In this document: positions 44,031 through 52,350 of the stretch, piece after piece
Layout: each line of letters starts with the position of its first letter
Position numbering within the stretch: the first letter of the stretch is position 1
Assembly: GCF_026162625.1 (NCBI RefSeq)
Contig: NZ_JAOTBD010000010.1
Span: 43,752-107,751 of the forward strand
Direction of reading: 5' to 3'
Length of the DNA: 64,000 nucleotides
Origin: Paracoccus beibuensis
GTDB lineage: Bacteria; Pseudomonadota; Alphaproteobacteria; Rhodobacterales; Rhodobacteraceae
The notes under the pieces: model-generated
The model's input: only the letters and a program-made list of their open reading frames with translations
Told to the model about the DNA's origin: nothing
Databases searched by the model: none
Position numbers and translations under genes: made by a program

Positions 44031-45215
44031 ATGGCGTTTCGATTGTTTGCGCGGGAGGACAAGGTCGCTCCTGCACCGGAGAGGAAGGCCAGCGCGACGG
44101 GCCGGGTGGTGGCATTGGCGGCCGGATCGGGACGGCCGGTCTGGTCGGCCCGCGATACGGGCAGCCTGACGCGGGGCGGGTTCATGGGAAATCCGGTCGG
44201 GTTTCGCAGCGTGAAGCTGATCGCCGAGGCGGCGGCCGCGGTGCCGCTGGTCTGTACGGACCGGGACCGGCGCTATGAGGTGCATCCGCTGCTGGATCTG
44301 CTGCGGCGGCCCAATCCGGGGCAGGGGCGGGCGGAGCTGTTCGAGGCGCTGTTCGGGCAGATCCTGCTGTCGGGCAACGGTTATCTTGAGGCGGTCGGGC
44401 TGGACCCATCGGGGTTGCCGGAGGAGCTGCATGTGCTGCGGTCTGATCGGATGAGCGTCGTGCCGGGGGCGGATGGCTGGCCAGTGGCGTTCGAATATGC
44501 CGTCGGCGGGCGCAAGCACCGGTTCGACATGACGGGAAGTCCCGATCCCATCTGCCACGTGAAGGCGTTCCACCCTCAGGACGACCATTATGGTCTGTCG
44601 CCGATGCAGGCGGCCGCGGTGGCGCTGGACGTGCACAACAGCGCCAGCGCCTGGTCGAAAGCGCTGCTGGACAATGCGGCGCGGCCGAGCGGTGCGATCA
44701 TCTACAAGGGTGTCGACGGGCAGGGGGTGTTGAGCCCCGAGCAGTACGACCGCCTGGTGGGCGAAATCGAGATGAACCACCAGGGTGCGCGCAATGCCGG
44801 CCGGCCGATGCTGCTGGAGGGCGGGCTGGACTGGCGCCCGATGGGTTTCAGCCCGAGCGACATGGAGTTTCACGAGACGAAGCTGTCGGCGGCGCGCGAG
44901 ATCGCGCTGGCATTCGGTGTGCCGCCCATGCTGCTGGGGATACCGGGGGATGCGACCTATGCGAACTATGCCGAGGCGCATCGGGCGTTCTATCGCCTGA
45001 CGGTGCTGCCGCTGGTCAGCCGGGTTTCGGCCTCGGTCGCGTGGTGGCTGTCCGAGCACATGGGTGCCGAGGTCGAGCTGCGCCCCGACCCGGACCAGAT
45101 TCCCGCCTTGGCCGAGGAGCGCAACCAGCAATGGGCGCGTGTCGCGGGGGCGAGCTTTCTAACGGATGTCGAGAAGCGTGCGTTGCTGGGGCTGCCGCCG
45201 CTGGACGGGGCATGA
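44031..45215 (+). CDS. GTA portal protein (g3)
   Basis: HK97-family portal of 394 residues forming the dodecameric ring for DNA entry and tail attachment. Typical segments are SVKLIAEAAAAVPL, HPLLDLLRRPNPGQGRAELFEAL, LLSGNGYLEAV, SDRM, HVKAFHPQDDHYGLSPMQ and the late AFGVPPMLLGIPGDATYANYAEAHRAFYR. The ATG at 44031 follows GGAGGCGAG; the in-frame ATG at 43974 lies in the hairpin. Ends 3 bases before g3.5. Confidence 0.92.
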   Translation: MAFRLFAREDKVAPAPERKASATGRVVALAAGSGRPVWSARDTGSLTRGGFMGNPVGFRSVKLIAEAAAAVPLVCTDRDRRYEVHPLLDLLRRPNPGQGRAELFEALFGQILLSGNGYLEAVGLDPSGLPEELHVLRSDRMSVVPGADGWPVAFEYAVGGRKHRFDMTGSPDPICHVKAFHPQDDHYGLSPMQAAAVALDVHNSASAWSKALLDNAARPSGAIIYKGVDGQGVLSPEQYDRLVGEIEMNHQGARNAGRPMLLEGGLDWRPMGFSPSDMEFHETKLSAAREIALAFGVPPMLLGIPGDATYANYAEAHRAFYRLTVLPLVSRVSASVAWWLSEHMGAEVELRPDPDQIPALAEERNQQWARVAGASFLTDVEKRALLGLPPLDGA

Positions 45216-45218
45216 GCC

Positions 45219-45449
45219 GTGGAAGGGTCGCGTTTCGTCAAGGACGGGCTGTGGCACGACCAGCGCTTCGATGCTCAGGAACGGATCATGGCGCTGCAGT
45301 TCGGCCAGGTCGAGAAGCGCCTGGAGCGGATCGAGGCCATGGTCGAGGGATTGGAGCGGCGGCTGTGGATGACGGTCTATGGCGTGGTCGCCGTGATCCT
45401 GACCCAGGCCGTTCAGGGAATTCTGGAGTTTGCGCCGAAAGGAGGCTGA
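45219..45449 (+). CDS. GTA small membrane protein (g3.5)
   Basis: A 76-residue product starting with GTG. The middle (about 27-49) is a charged amphipathic helix likely to form a coiled coil; a single hydrophobic helix follows (about 50-68). The overall plan resembles haemolysin XhlA-type accessory proteins of phage lysis, but no function is known for RcGTA gp3.5. It sits between portal and prohead protease, 3 bases from both. Confidence 0.72.
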   Translation: MEGSRFVKDGLWHDQRFDAQERIMALQFGQVEKRLERIEAMVEGLERRLWMTVYGVVAVILTQAVQGILEFAPKGG

Positions 45450-45452
45450 AGG

Positions 45453-45983
45453 ATGGTTCCGGGGCTTGAGGTGAAATTTGCGGGCGGGGCGCCCGTCCTG
45501 TCCGAGGGGCAGGTGATCGAGGGCTATGCCAGTCTGTTCGGGCTGACCGACCAGGGCGGTGATGCGGTGATGCCGGGGGCGTTCGCCGCGTCCTTGGCGC
45601 GGCTGGCGGCCAAAGGGGACAAGGTGCGGATGCTGTGGCAGCACGATCCGACCCGCCCCATCGGCGTCTGGGACGAGATCCGCGAGGATGAGCAGGGCCT
45701 TTGGGTAAAGGGGCGGCTGCTGCCCGAGGTGGCGCAGGCGCGCGAGGCGGCGGCGCTGATCCAGGCCGGTGCGATCGACGGTCTGTCGATCGGCTATCGC
45801 ACGATCCGCGCAGAGCGCGACCAGAAGGGGCGCCGTGCACTGGCCGAGGTGGAACTGTGGGAGGTGTCGCTGGTGACATTCCCGATGCTGCCGGAGGCCA
45901 AGGTCGGCTGCAAGGAGGCAGACGCTTTGAGAGAGGTCGCCGCGCTGTTCCAGCAGGCGGCCCAGGCACTGCGGGACGCATGA
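45453..45983 (+). CDS. GTA prohead protease (g4)
   Basis: HK97-type (S78) head maturation protease of 176 residues. The motif HDPTRPIG with its catalytic His and IDGLSIGYRT with the Ser are present, as is GYASLFGLTDQGGDAVMPGAF at the N-terminus. It cleaves the N-terminal domain of the capsid protein during head assembly. AAGGAGG ribosome site precedes the ATG. Confidence 0.92.
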   Translation: MVPGLEVKFAGGAPVLSEGQVIEGYASLFGLTDQGGDAVMPGAFAASLARLAAKGDKVRMLWQHDPTRPIGVWDEIREDEQGLWVKGRLLPEVAQAREAAALIQAGAIDGLSIGYRTIRAERDQKGRRALAEVELWEVSLVTFPMLPEAKVGCKEADALREVAALFQQAAQALRDA

Positions 45984-46082
45984 GTTTTTGGGCCGCGAGT
46001 GTCGCGGCCCGTCAGAGGTTCGGACCCGGATGCGGTCCGGCAACAGGGGCGCGGCCCCGATCATCGCGACGAGGAGAAGACC

Positions 46083-47246
46083 ATGACCGAGGTGAAGGCC
46101 GCGGGCGGCGGGGACATGTCCGCCGACCTGAAGGGGGCCATGATGGGGTTCGTGACCGAACTCAAAAGCTTTCGTGAAGACATCCAGACCAAGCTCAATG
46201 CACAGGAAGAGCGCATGACCATGATCGACCGCAAGACCGCCATCCGGGGCCGCGCCCCACTGTCCGCCACGGCCGAGGTCGAGGTCCCGCATCAGAAGGC
46301 GTTCAGCGCCTATCTGCGCAGCGGCGACGATGACGGCCTGCGCGGCCTGGTCATCGAGGAGAAGGGCCTGACCGTCGCCAGCGACGGCGGTTTCCTGGCG
46401 GCGCCGAAGATGGCCGAGACGGTGCAGGCCGTGCTGCGGTCGGGATCATCGCTGCGGGCGCTGGCGAACGTCGTCGCCATCGAGAGCGCGGCCTATGAGG
46501 TGCTGGTCGACAAGGGCGACATGGGCGCCGGCTGGGCAACCGAGGCTGCGGCAGCGGAGACGGGCGCCGGCGGTATCGAGCGCATCACCATCCCCGTTCA
46601 CGAGCTGTCGGCCATGCCGAAGGCCAGCCAGCGCCTGCTGGACGACGCTGCTTTCGACGTCGAGGGGTGGCTGGCCGAGCGGATCGCCGACAAGTTCGTA
46701 CGCTCGGAAGCGGCGGCGTTCGTCAAGGGTGACGGCGTCGACAAGCCGCGCGGCATCCTCTCCTATCCCGCGGTTCCCTATGCCACCGCGACGGATGGTC
46801 AGATCGGCTTCGTGGCCACCGGTGCCATGGGCGCGTTTCACGAGGTGAACCCGGCGGACAGCCTGATCGACCTGATCTATGCGCTTGGCGCCGAGTACCG
46901 GTCGAACGCCTCGTTCGTGATGAACTCGAAGACGGCGGCGCGCGTGCGCAAGATGAAGGATGCCGATGGGCGGTTCCTGTGGTCGGACGCGCTGAGCGTC
47001 GGTCAGGTGCCGCAGCTGCTGGGCTATCCGGTGCTGATCAGCGAGGATATGCCGGACGTGGAGATCGACGCGCTGGCCGTGGCCTTCGGCGACTTCCGCA
47101 CAGCCTATACCATCGTCGAGCGCCCCGACCTTCGCGTCCTGCGCGATCCGTTCAGCGCCAAGCCCCACGTCCTTTTCTATGCCACCAAGCGTGTCGGCGG
47201 GGGCGTCACCGACTTCCGCGCCATCAAGCTGCTGAAGTTCACCTGA
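46083..47246 (+). CDS. GTA major capsid protein (g5)
   Basis: HK97-fold capsid protein of 387 residues. The first about 90 residues are charged and helical and probably are the scaffolding delta domain removed by the g4 protease. The rest has the typical ASDGGFLAAPKMAE, LRALANVVAIESAAYEVLVDKG, PVHELSAMPKASQRLLDDAAFDVEGWL and C-terminal DFRTAYTIVERPDLRVLRDPF. The ATG at 46083 follows GAGGAGAAG; the in-frame upstream start lies in g4's end region. After it comes a 194-base gap without gene. Confidence 0.94.
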   Translation: MTEVKAAGGGDMSADLKGAMMGFVTELKSFREDIQTKLNAQEERMTMIDRKTAIRGRAPLSATAEVEVPHQKAFSAYLRSGDDDGLRGLVIEEKGLTVASDGGFLAAPKMAETVQAVLRSGSSLRALANVVAIESAAYEVLVDKGDMGAGWATEAAAAETGAGGIERITIPVHELSAMPKASQRLLDDAAFDVEGWLAERIADKFVRSEAAAFVKGDGVDKPRGILSYPAVPYATATDGQIGFVATGAMGAFHEVNPADSLIDLIYALGAEYRSNASFVMNSKTAARVRKMKDADGRFLWSDALSVGQVPQLLGYPVLISEDMPDVEIDALAVAFGDFRTAYTIVERPDLRVLRDPFSAKPHVLFYATKRVGGGVTDFRAIKLLKFT

Positions 47247-47440
47247 TTCCGCGCGGGATCACGTGAGGGGGAGGGGGCGCGTACGGGCGCCGGCCATTCC
47301 GGCTGAGCAACTGTCCGCGCGCGCTGATGGCCGGCGTGCGGACGTGCCCCCCTTGACCCCCTTGGCGAAAAGGTGGGCAGGGCCCTTGGGGCTCTGCCCC
47401 TGGTGGAACATGCGGACAGGCAGGACGGGAGGTTCGCGAG

Positions 47441-48055
47441 ATGATGCTGATAGAGGAAACGGCGCCTGCGGCGGAGGCGCTGCCGGTTGCCGCCCTGCGC
47501 GGGCACCTGCGTCTGGCACAGGGCTTCGATGGTCCGGACGATGCCGCAGAGGCGACGGCGCTGGCGGGCTTTCTGCGCGCCGCCATCGCGACGATCGAGG
47601 GCCGGACCGGCAAGGTGCTGCTGAAGCGGCGCTTTCGGATGCAGCTTGACGACTGGCGGGACAGGCTGGGCCAGTCGCTGCCCTTGGCGCCCGTCCATTC
47701 CGTCGAGAGGATCGAGATCGACGACGGGGCGGGCACGGTGACGGTGCTGCCGGCGGAGAGCTGGCGCCTTGTCCGGGATGCGCAGCGGCCGATCATCCTG
47801 CCGGCCGGTGTCATCCTGCCGAACGTGCCGCGACTGGGCTTCGTCACCGTGACCTTCACGGCGGGCTTCGGCGACAGCTGGGCCGACGTTCCCGCAGACC
47901 TGGCACAGGCGGTGATCCTGCTTGCGGCGAGGTATTACGACGACCGGGGCGGCGACAGCGCGCGCCACGCGCTTCCCTTCGGCGTCAGCGCCTTGATCGA
48001 GAAGTGGCGCGCAGTCCGCACCCTGGCTGGCCGCGGCAGCCGGGAGTGGCGCTGA
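47441..48055 (+). CDS. GTA head-tail adaptor (g6)
   Basis: A 204-residue connector protein of the gp6/HK97 type that attaches below the portal. It shows the pattern LRGHLRL, FLRAAIATIEGRTGKVLLKRRF, YYDDRGG and a C-terminal LIEKWRAVR. The stop overlaps the g7 start by one base. Assignment rests on position and on the typical head-tail connector sequence. Confidence 0.85.
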   Translation: MMLIEETAPAAEALPVAALRGHLRLAQGFDGPDDAAEATALAGFLRAAIATIEGRTGKVLLKRRFRMQLDDWRDRLGQSLPLAPVHSVERIEIDDGAGTVTVLPAESWRLVRDAQRPIILPAGVILPNVPRLGFVTVTFTAGFGDSWADVPADLAQAVILLAARYYDDRGGDSARHALPFGVSALIEKWRAVRTLAGRGSREWR

Positions 48056-48390
48056 TGGCACCCCCGATGAATACGCGCCTGGGGCTGGAGGCGCCGGAGC
48101 GTCGTCCGGACGGGATGGGCGGTTATCTGACCGAGTGGCGGCAGCTGGGCTGGCTTTGGGTGCGGATGGACGCCCGGTCCGGCCGGGTACAGGGCATGGG
48201 GACAGGGATGGTCAGCGTGGTGCACTGGCGCATCACGACGCGCGCGGCGCCTGTCGGCGATCCGCGCAGGCCCCGCCCCGGACAGCGGCTACGGCTTGGT
48301 GAGCGGCTTTTTACCATCGAGGCGGTGGCGGAAGGCGATGCCGACGGCCGCTTCGTCGACTGCTTTGCACGTGAGGAGGACCTGACATGA
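48055..48390 (+). CDS. GTA head closure protein (g7)
   Basis: A 111-residue protein of the phage head-tail joining family (SPP1 gp16-like), with GLEAPERRPDGMGGYLTEW and a late LFTIEAVAEGD. It closes the head after packaging. The start overlaps g6 by TGATG and the end overlaps g8 by ATGA. Confidence 0.83.
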   Translation: MAPPMNTRLGLEAPERRPDGMGGYLTEWRQLGWLWVRMDARSGRVQGMGTGMVSVVHWRITTRAAPVGDPRRPRPGQRLRLGERLFTIEAVAEGDADGRFVDCFAREEDLT

Positions 48391-48806
48391 GCTTTGCAGC
48401 GAGCGTCGCCCTGCAGGCGGCCATCTATCAGCATCTTCGCGCCGATCCGTCGCTGACCGACCTGGTCGGCGATGCGATCTTCGACGCGATGCCGGTCGAG
48501 GCGCCGAGCGGTGTCTTCGTGTCGCTGGGAGCCGAGGAGGTGCGCAACGCCAGCGATGCGACGGCGCGCGGGTCGCGTCACGACTTCGTGGTGTCTGTCA
48601 TGGCGGGCAGCGACGGAGGCGCAGGCTTTGGAGCAGTCAAGGCCGTTGCTGTCGCCGTAACGGACGCGCTGGAGCAAGGCAGCCTGGCGCTGTCACGGGG
48701 CCAACTGGCCGGAATTTGGTTCCTGCGCGCCACGGCGCGCCGGATGAAGAGCGGTTCGGCGCGTCAGGTCGACCTGACGTTCCGTGCGCGCATCGATCTG
48801 GGTTGA
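48387..48806 (+). CDS. GTA tail terminator protein (g8)
   Basis: A 139-residue DUF3168-type protein (lambda gpU-like fold): ALQAAIYQHLRADPSLTDLVGDAIFDAMP at the N-terminus, SRHDFVVSVM, and RQVDLTFRARI at the end. It stops tail tube growth and joins head. It is translationally coupled to g7. Confidence 0.85.
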   Translation: MSFAASVALQAAIYQHLRADPSLTDLVGDAIFDAMPVEAPSGVFVSLGAEEVRNASDATARGSRHDFVVSVMAGSDGGAGFGAVKAVAVAVTDALEQGSLALSRGQLAGIWFLRATARRMKSGSARQVDLTFRARIDLG

Positions 48807-48818
48807 GGAGACGGAAGA

Positions 48819-49232
48819 ATGGCAGTTCAGAACGGACGTGACTTGCTGATCAAGATGGACATGCTGGGCGACGGCACGTTCGAGACCGTGGCTGGTCTGC
48901 GCGCGACGCGCCTGTCCTTCAACGCCGAGACGGTGGACGTGACTAGCCTGGAAAGCGACGGGGGCTGGCGCGAACTGCTGGGAGGTGCGGGTGTGCGCAG
49001 CGCCCAGGTTTCGGGTTCGGGCGTCTTCCGCGATGCCTCGACCGATGGGCGGGCGCGGCAGGCGTTCTTCGACGGAGAAATCCCGCGCTTCCAGGTGATC
49101 ATCCCGGACTTCGGCGCAGTCGAGGGGCCGTTCCAGATCACCGGTCTGGAATATGCCGGCAGCTTCGATGGCGAGGCGACCTATGAGATGTCGCTGGCGT
49201 CGGCGGGCGTGCTGACCTTCGTGGCGCTGTGA
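48819..49232 (+). CDS. GTA major tail tube protein (g9)
   Basis: A 137-residue tail tube protein of the TP901-1/GTA type: NGRDLLIKMD, LRATRLSFNAETVDVTSLES, and EGPFQITGLEYAGSFDGEATYEMSLASAG. The family assembles in hexameric rings around the tape measure. Start behind GAGGAGACGG. Its stop overlaps g10. Confidence 0.9.
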   Translation: MAVQNGRDLLIKMDMLGDGTFETVAGLRATRLSFNAETVDVTSLESDGGWRELLGGAGVRSAQVSGSGVFRDASTDGRARQAFFDGEIPRFQVIIPDFGAVEGPFQITGLEYAGSFDGEATYEMSLASAGVLTFVAL

Positions 49233-49546
49233 TGGCGAACGCGATGCGGGGCGAGGTGGCCTTGGTGCTGGAGGGTCAGCCGCACGTTGCACGCCTTACG
49301 CTGGGGGCGCTGGCGGAGCTGGAGACGTACTTGGGGGCTGCGGGTCTTTCCGCACTGGTTGCACGGATCGACGAAGGGACCTTCGGCAGCCGCGACATCC
49401 TGTCGGTTCTTGTGGCCGGCCTCAGGGGCGGCGGGTGGCGCGGCTCTGCCCAGGACCTGATGACAGTCCAGATCGACGGCGGGCCGCTGGAGGCGGCACG
49501 GGTTGCCGCAAGGCTTCTGGCGCTGGCCTTTCGGACGCCCGCATGA
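49232..49546 (+). CDS. GTA tail assembly chaperone (g10)
   Basis: A 104-residue protein of the GTA gp10 family (DUF3356): GEVALVLEGQPHVARLTLGALAELE, then LLALAFR at the end. With g10.1 it occupies the position of the lambda G/GT chaperones that load the tape measure. The ATG at 49232 overlaps the g9 stop. Confidence 0.85.
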   Translation: MANAMRGEVALVLEGQPHVARLTLGALAELETYLGAAGLSALVARIDEGTFGSRDILSVLVAGLRGGGWRGSAQDLMTVQIDGGPLEAARVAARLLALAFRTPA

Positions 49547-49794
49547 CGGTGGGCAGGGGCTTGGACTGGGCGGGGATGATGCGGGCAGGCCTTCGCGAGT
49601 TGCGGCTGCATCCGGACCAGTTCTGGGCGCTGACGCCGGCGGAGTTGGGCCTGATGCTGGGCTTGGGCTTGCTGGCGCCGCGGATGACACGGGACCGTCT
49701 GACGGATCTCGCCGCACGATATCCCGACACGCCCGGTCCGCCGGGCGGCGGAACGAAAACGCGCAGAGGGAATGACGACGATGGCGACGAGTGA
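49543..49794 (+). CDS. GTA tail assembly chaperone second component (g10.1)
   Basis: An 83-residue DUF2376-type phage tail assembly protein: DWAGMMRAGLRELRL, DQFWALTPAEL, then a Gly/Pro/Asp-rich tail. The ATG overlaps the g10 stop; its 3' end overlaps g11. In this GTA it is a separate reading frame, reached by restart rather than frameshift as in lambda. Confidence 0.82.
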   Translation: MTVGRGLDWAGMMRAGLRELRLHPDQFWALTPAELGLMLGLGLLAPRMTRDRLTDLAARYPDTPGPPGGGTKTRRGNDDDGDE

Positions 49795-50428
49795 TGGCGC
49801 CGGGTCCATGTTGGACCGGCTGGAAGAGGACCTGGGACAGAGCGCCCGGATGACAAGCGAATTCCACGGCGAGCTCGGGCGGTTGCGCCAGTCGATGATG
49901 TTCACGACGCGGGAGGCGGGGACGCTATCCTCAGGCCTGGAGCGTGGGCTGGGCCGGGCATTCGACGGGCTGGTCCTGGATGGCGGCAAGCTGTCGGATG
50001 CGCTGAAGACCATCGGCCGGTCGCTGGCCGACACAGTCTATGGCATCGCGATGAAGCCGGTCGAGAGCACGCTGGCGGACTCGATCGCCAGTGGGATCGG
50101 CGGGTTTCTTGGCGGGGGCGTGACGCCCTTTGCAAAGGGGGGCGCCTTTTCGCAGGGTCGCACGGTAGCAGGCGATGTCGTCTCTGGCCCGACGGCATTT
50201 CCGATGCGCGGCGGCCAAGGGCTGATGGGCGAGGCGGGGCCGGAGGCCATCATGCCACTGCGTCGCGGGCCGGACGGCAAGCTGGGTGTTGCGGCGGCCG
50301 GCGGGGGCGGCTCGGTCAACGTCACTTTCAACATCCAGACGCCGGACGTCGCCGGTTTTCAGAGAAGCCAGTCGCAGATCGCGGCTCAGATGTCGCGCGT
50401 GCTGGCGCGCGGCGAACGTAACAGCTGA
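49781..50428 (+). CDS. GTA tape measure-like tail protein (g11)
   Basis: A 215-residue protein with MLDRLEEDLGQSARMTSEF at the start, AFDGLVLDGGKLSDALKTIGRSLADTVYG, a Gly/Ala hydrophobic segment (about residues 95-115), and the GFAxGGAF/GEAGPEAIMPL motif of tape measure C-termini. It is far shorter than siphophage tape measures but normal for RcGTA gp11. The ATG at 49781 gives better spacing from AGAGGG than 49772. No long coiled coil. Confidence 0.82.
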   Translation: MATSDGAGSMLDRLEEDLGQSARMTSEFHGELGRLRQSMMFTTREAGTLSSGLERGLGRAFDGLVLDGGKLSDALKTIGRSLADTVYGIAMKPVESTLADSIASGIGGFLGGGVTPFAKGGAFSQGRTVAGDVVSGPTAFPMRGGQGLMGEAGPEAIMPLRRGPDGKLGVAAAGGGGSVNVTFNIQTPDVAGFQRSQSQIAAQMSRVLARGERNS

Positions 50429-50439
50429 GAGGGCCGAAC

Positions 50440-51072
50440 ATGGCTTTTCACGAGGTGCGGTTCCCCGCAAACCTGTCGTTCGGCGCGATCGGTGGACCCG
50501 AGCGTCGGACCGAGATCGTGACCCTGGCGAGCGGCTTCGAGGAGCGCAACACGCCTTGGGCCCATGCCCGGCGCCGCTTTGATGCAGGTATGGGCCTGCG
50601 GTCGCTGGACGATTTGGCCGAGGTGGTGGCCTTCTTCGAGGCGCGTGCAGGTCAGCTGCACGGGTTTCGCTGGAAGGACTGGTCCGACTTCAAGAGCTGC
50701 CTGCCTTCGGCAATGCCGCGGTTCGACGACCAGGTCTTGGCAAGGGGAGACGGCCGCGAGCGCTCTTTTTCCCTGTCCAAGGCGTATCGGTCGGGCGAGG
50801 CGACCTATCGCCGGCCGATCACCAAGCCCGTTGCTGAGTCGGTCCGCGCCGGGATCGGCGGCGACGAGGTGTTCCTGGGCACGCATTACTCGGTTGACCA
50901 CCGGACTGGGACGATCACGTTCAGCGAGGCGCCAGAGGTCGGTGCCGACATCACGGCCGGCTTCGAATTCGACCTGCCGGTGCGCTTCGACACCGACCGG
51001 ATCGCGGTATCGGTGGCCTCGTTCCAAGCGGGGCAGGTGCCGGACATTCCGGTCGTGGAGGTCAGGATATGA
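50440..51072 (+). CDS. GTA distal tail protein (g12, DUF2460)
   Basis: A 210-residue protein with the DUF2460 pattern FHEVRFPANLSFGA, GGPERRTEIVTLASG, EERNTPWAHARRRFDAG, FFEARAGQLHGFRWKDW, and a late FEFDLPVRFDTD. In RcGTA it forms the hexameric ring at the tail end. Overlaps g13 by ATGA. Confidence 0.92.
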   Translation: MAFHEVRFPANLSFGAIGGPERRTEIVTLASGFEERNTPWAHARRRFDAGMGLRSLDDLAEVVAFFEARAGQLHGFRWKDWSDFKSCLPSAMPRFDDQVLARGDGRERSFSLSKAYRSGEATYRRPITKPVAESVRAGIGGDEVFLGTHYSVDHRTGTITFSEAPEVGADITAGFEFDLPVRFDTDRIAVSVASFQAGQVPDIPVVEVRI

Positions 51073-51896
51073 CGACAACGGTTGCACGCGCCTGGTCCAT
51101 CCGCCGAGCCGACGGGGTGACCTTGGGTTTCACGGACCACGATGGTGTGCTTGAGTTCGAAGGTATCGCATTTCGCCCCGACTGCGGGCTTACCGCGCGG
51201 GCGCTGGTCCAGGCAACGGGGTTATCGGTCGACAACTCGGAAGCCACGGGCGCGCTGAGCGACGATGCTATCACCGAGCGCGACCTAATGGCCGGGCGCT
51301 GGGACGAGGCGGAGTTGCGGATGTGGGAGGTAGACTGGACCGACCCGGCGCGGCGGAAGCTGGTGTTCCGGGGCAACCTTGGCGAGGTGTCATGTTCCAA
51401 CGGCGCCTTCCGCACCGAGTTACGCGGCCTGTCCGAGCGGCTGAACGCACCGCAGGGCCGTGTTTATCATCCGCGCTGCCATGCCCGGCTTGGCGACAAC
51501 GCCTGCAAGGTCGACCTGTCCGATCCCGGCCTGTCGGTCAAATTGCGGGTCGAGGGTCTTGAGGACGGTCGGATCTTCAGCATCTCCGCCTTACCGTCAT
51601 TCGCCGCGAATTGGTTCGAGAGCGGTCGACTGCAGGTTCTTTCTGGTGCCGCCGAGGGGCTTCAGGGCCTGATCAAGAACGACATGGCACAGCCGGGCGG
51701 TCATCGCGTGATCGAGCTGTGGTCGGCGCTGGGGATTGACCCCAAGGCAGGGGACCAGATCCTGCTGACGGCAGGGTGTGACAAGTCGGCCACCTCGTGC
51801 CGTCTGAAGTTCGCGAACTTCATCAACTTTCGCGGCTTCCCCCATCTGCCGACCGAAGATTGGCTGCTGGCGCCGAAGGCGGGCCGTCATGGATGA
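51069..51896 (+). CDS. GTA tail hub protein (g13, DUF2163)
   Basis: A 275-residue DUF2163 protein with the Cys-containing pattern YHPRCHARLGDNACKVDL in the middle and further Cys near the C-terminus (GCDKSATSCRLKF) which together probably bind a metal or Fe-S cluster, as reported for the hub of RcGTA. N-terminal WSIRRADGVTLGFTDHDGVL is typical. Overlaps g14 by 8 bases. Confidence 0.92.
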   Translation: MTTTVARAWSIRRADGVTLGFTDHDGVLEFEGIAFRPDCGLTARALVQATGLSVDNSEATGALSDDAITERDLMAGRWDEAELRMWEVDWTDPARRKLVFRGNLGEVSCSNGAFRTELRGLSERLNAPQGRVYHPRCHARLGDNACKVDLSDPGLSVKLRVEGLEDGRIFSISALPSFAANWFESGRLQVLSGAAEGLQGLIKNDMAQPGGHRVIELWSALGIDPKAGDQILLTAGCDKSATSCRLKFANFINFRGFPHLPTEDWLLAPKAGRHG

Positions 51897-52329
51897 ACCC
51901 GTGTCAAACGCGGTCGTCGACGCGGCGCGGGGCTGGTTGGGGACGCCCTATGTTCACCAAAGTAGCGTCAAGGGCTGCGGCGCCGATTGTCTGGGCCTGA
52001 TCCGGGGGGTCTGGCGGGAGACATATGGCGCCGAGCCGGAAGTGCCGCCAGCCTATACTGCCGATTGGGCGGATTGCGGCGGCAGCGAAGTTCTGCTTGG
52101 CGCCGCCATGCGCCACCTGGTTCCCCTTCAGCCAGACGCAGCTCTTGCGCCCGGCCAGGTGCTGTTGTTCCGCATGCGGCAGGGCGCCATCGCCAAGCAT
52201 CTTGGGATACTGTCGCAGGACAGGGCCGAGCCAAGATTTCTGCATGCATACACCTATCACGGTGTCATCGAAAGCCCGCTGACCACCCCGTGGCGATCCC
52301 GGATCGTGGCGCGCTTCAGCTTTCCCTGA
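51889..52329 (+). CDS. GTA cell-wall peptidase (g14, NlpC/P60)
   Basis: A 146-residue NlpC/P60-like cysteine peptidase. Catalytic C34 lies in CGADCLGLIRGVW and the His in AKHLGIL. In RcGTA gp14 is a tail-tip peptidoglycan hydrolase that opens the recipient wall for DNA entry. No signal peptide, consistent with a structural role. Confidence 0.92.
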   Translation: MDEPVSNAVVDAARGWLGTPYVHQSSVKGCGADCLGLIRGVWRETYGAEPEVPPAYTADWADCGGSEVLLGAAMRHLVPLQPDAALAPGQVLLFRMRQGAIAKHLGILSQDRAEPRFLHAYTYHGVIESPLTTPWRSRIVARFSFP

Positions 52330-52350
52330 CCATATTTCGAGGAGGCTCTG

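Noticed and set aside
42726..45131. 801-codon minus-strand open frame opposite GTA terminase and portal
   Set aside because: Same GC-codon shadow effect; no ribosome site or family motif, and it crosses two clear phage-like genes.
47247..47440. Extra gene between GTA capsid and g6
   Set aside because: Open frames there are Pro/Arg-rich shadows without ribosome sites; treated as a non-coding gap.
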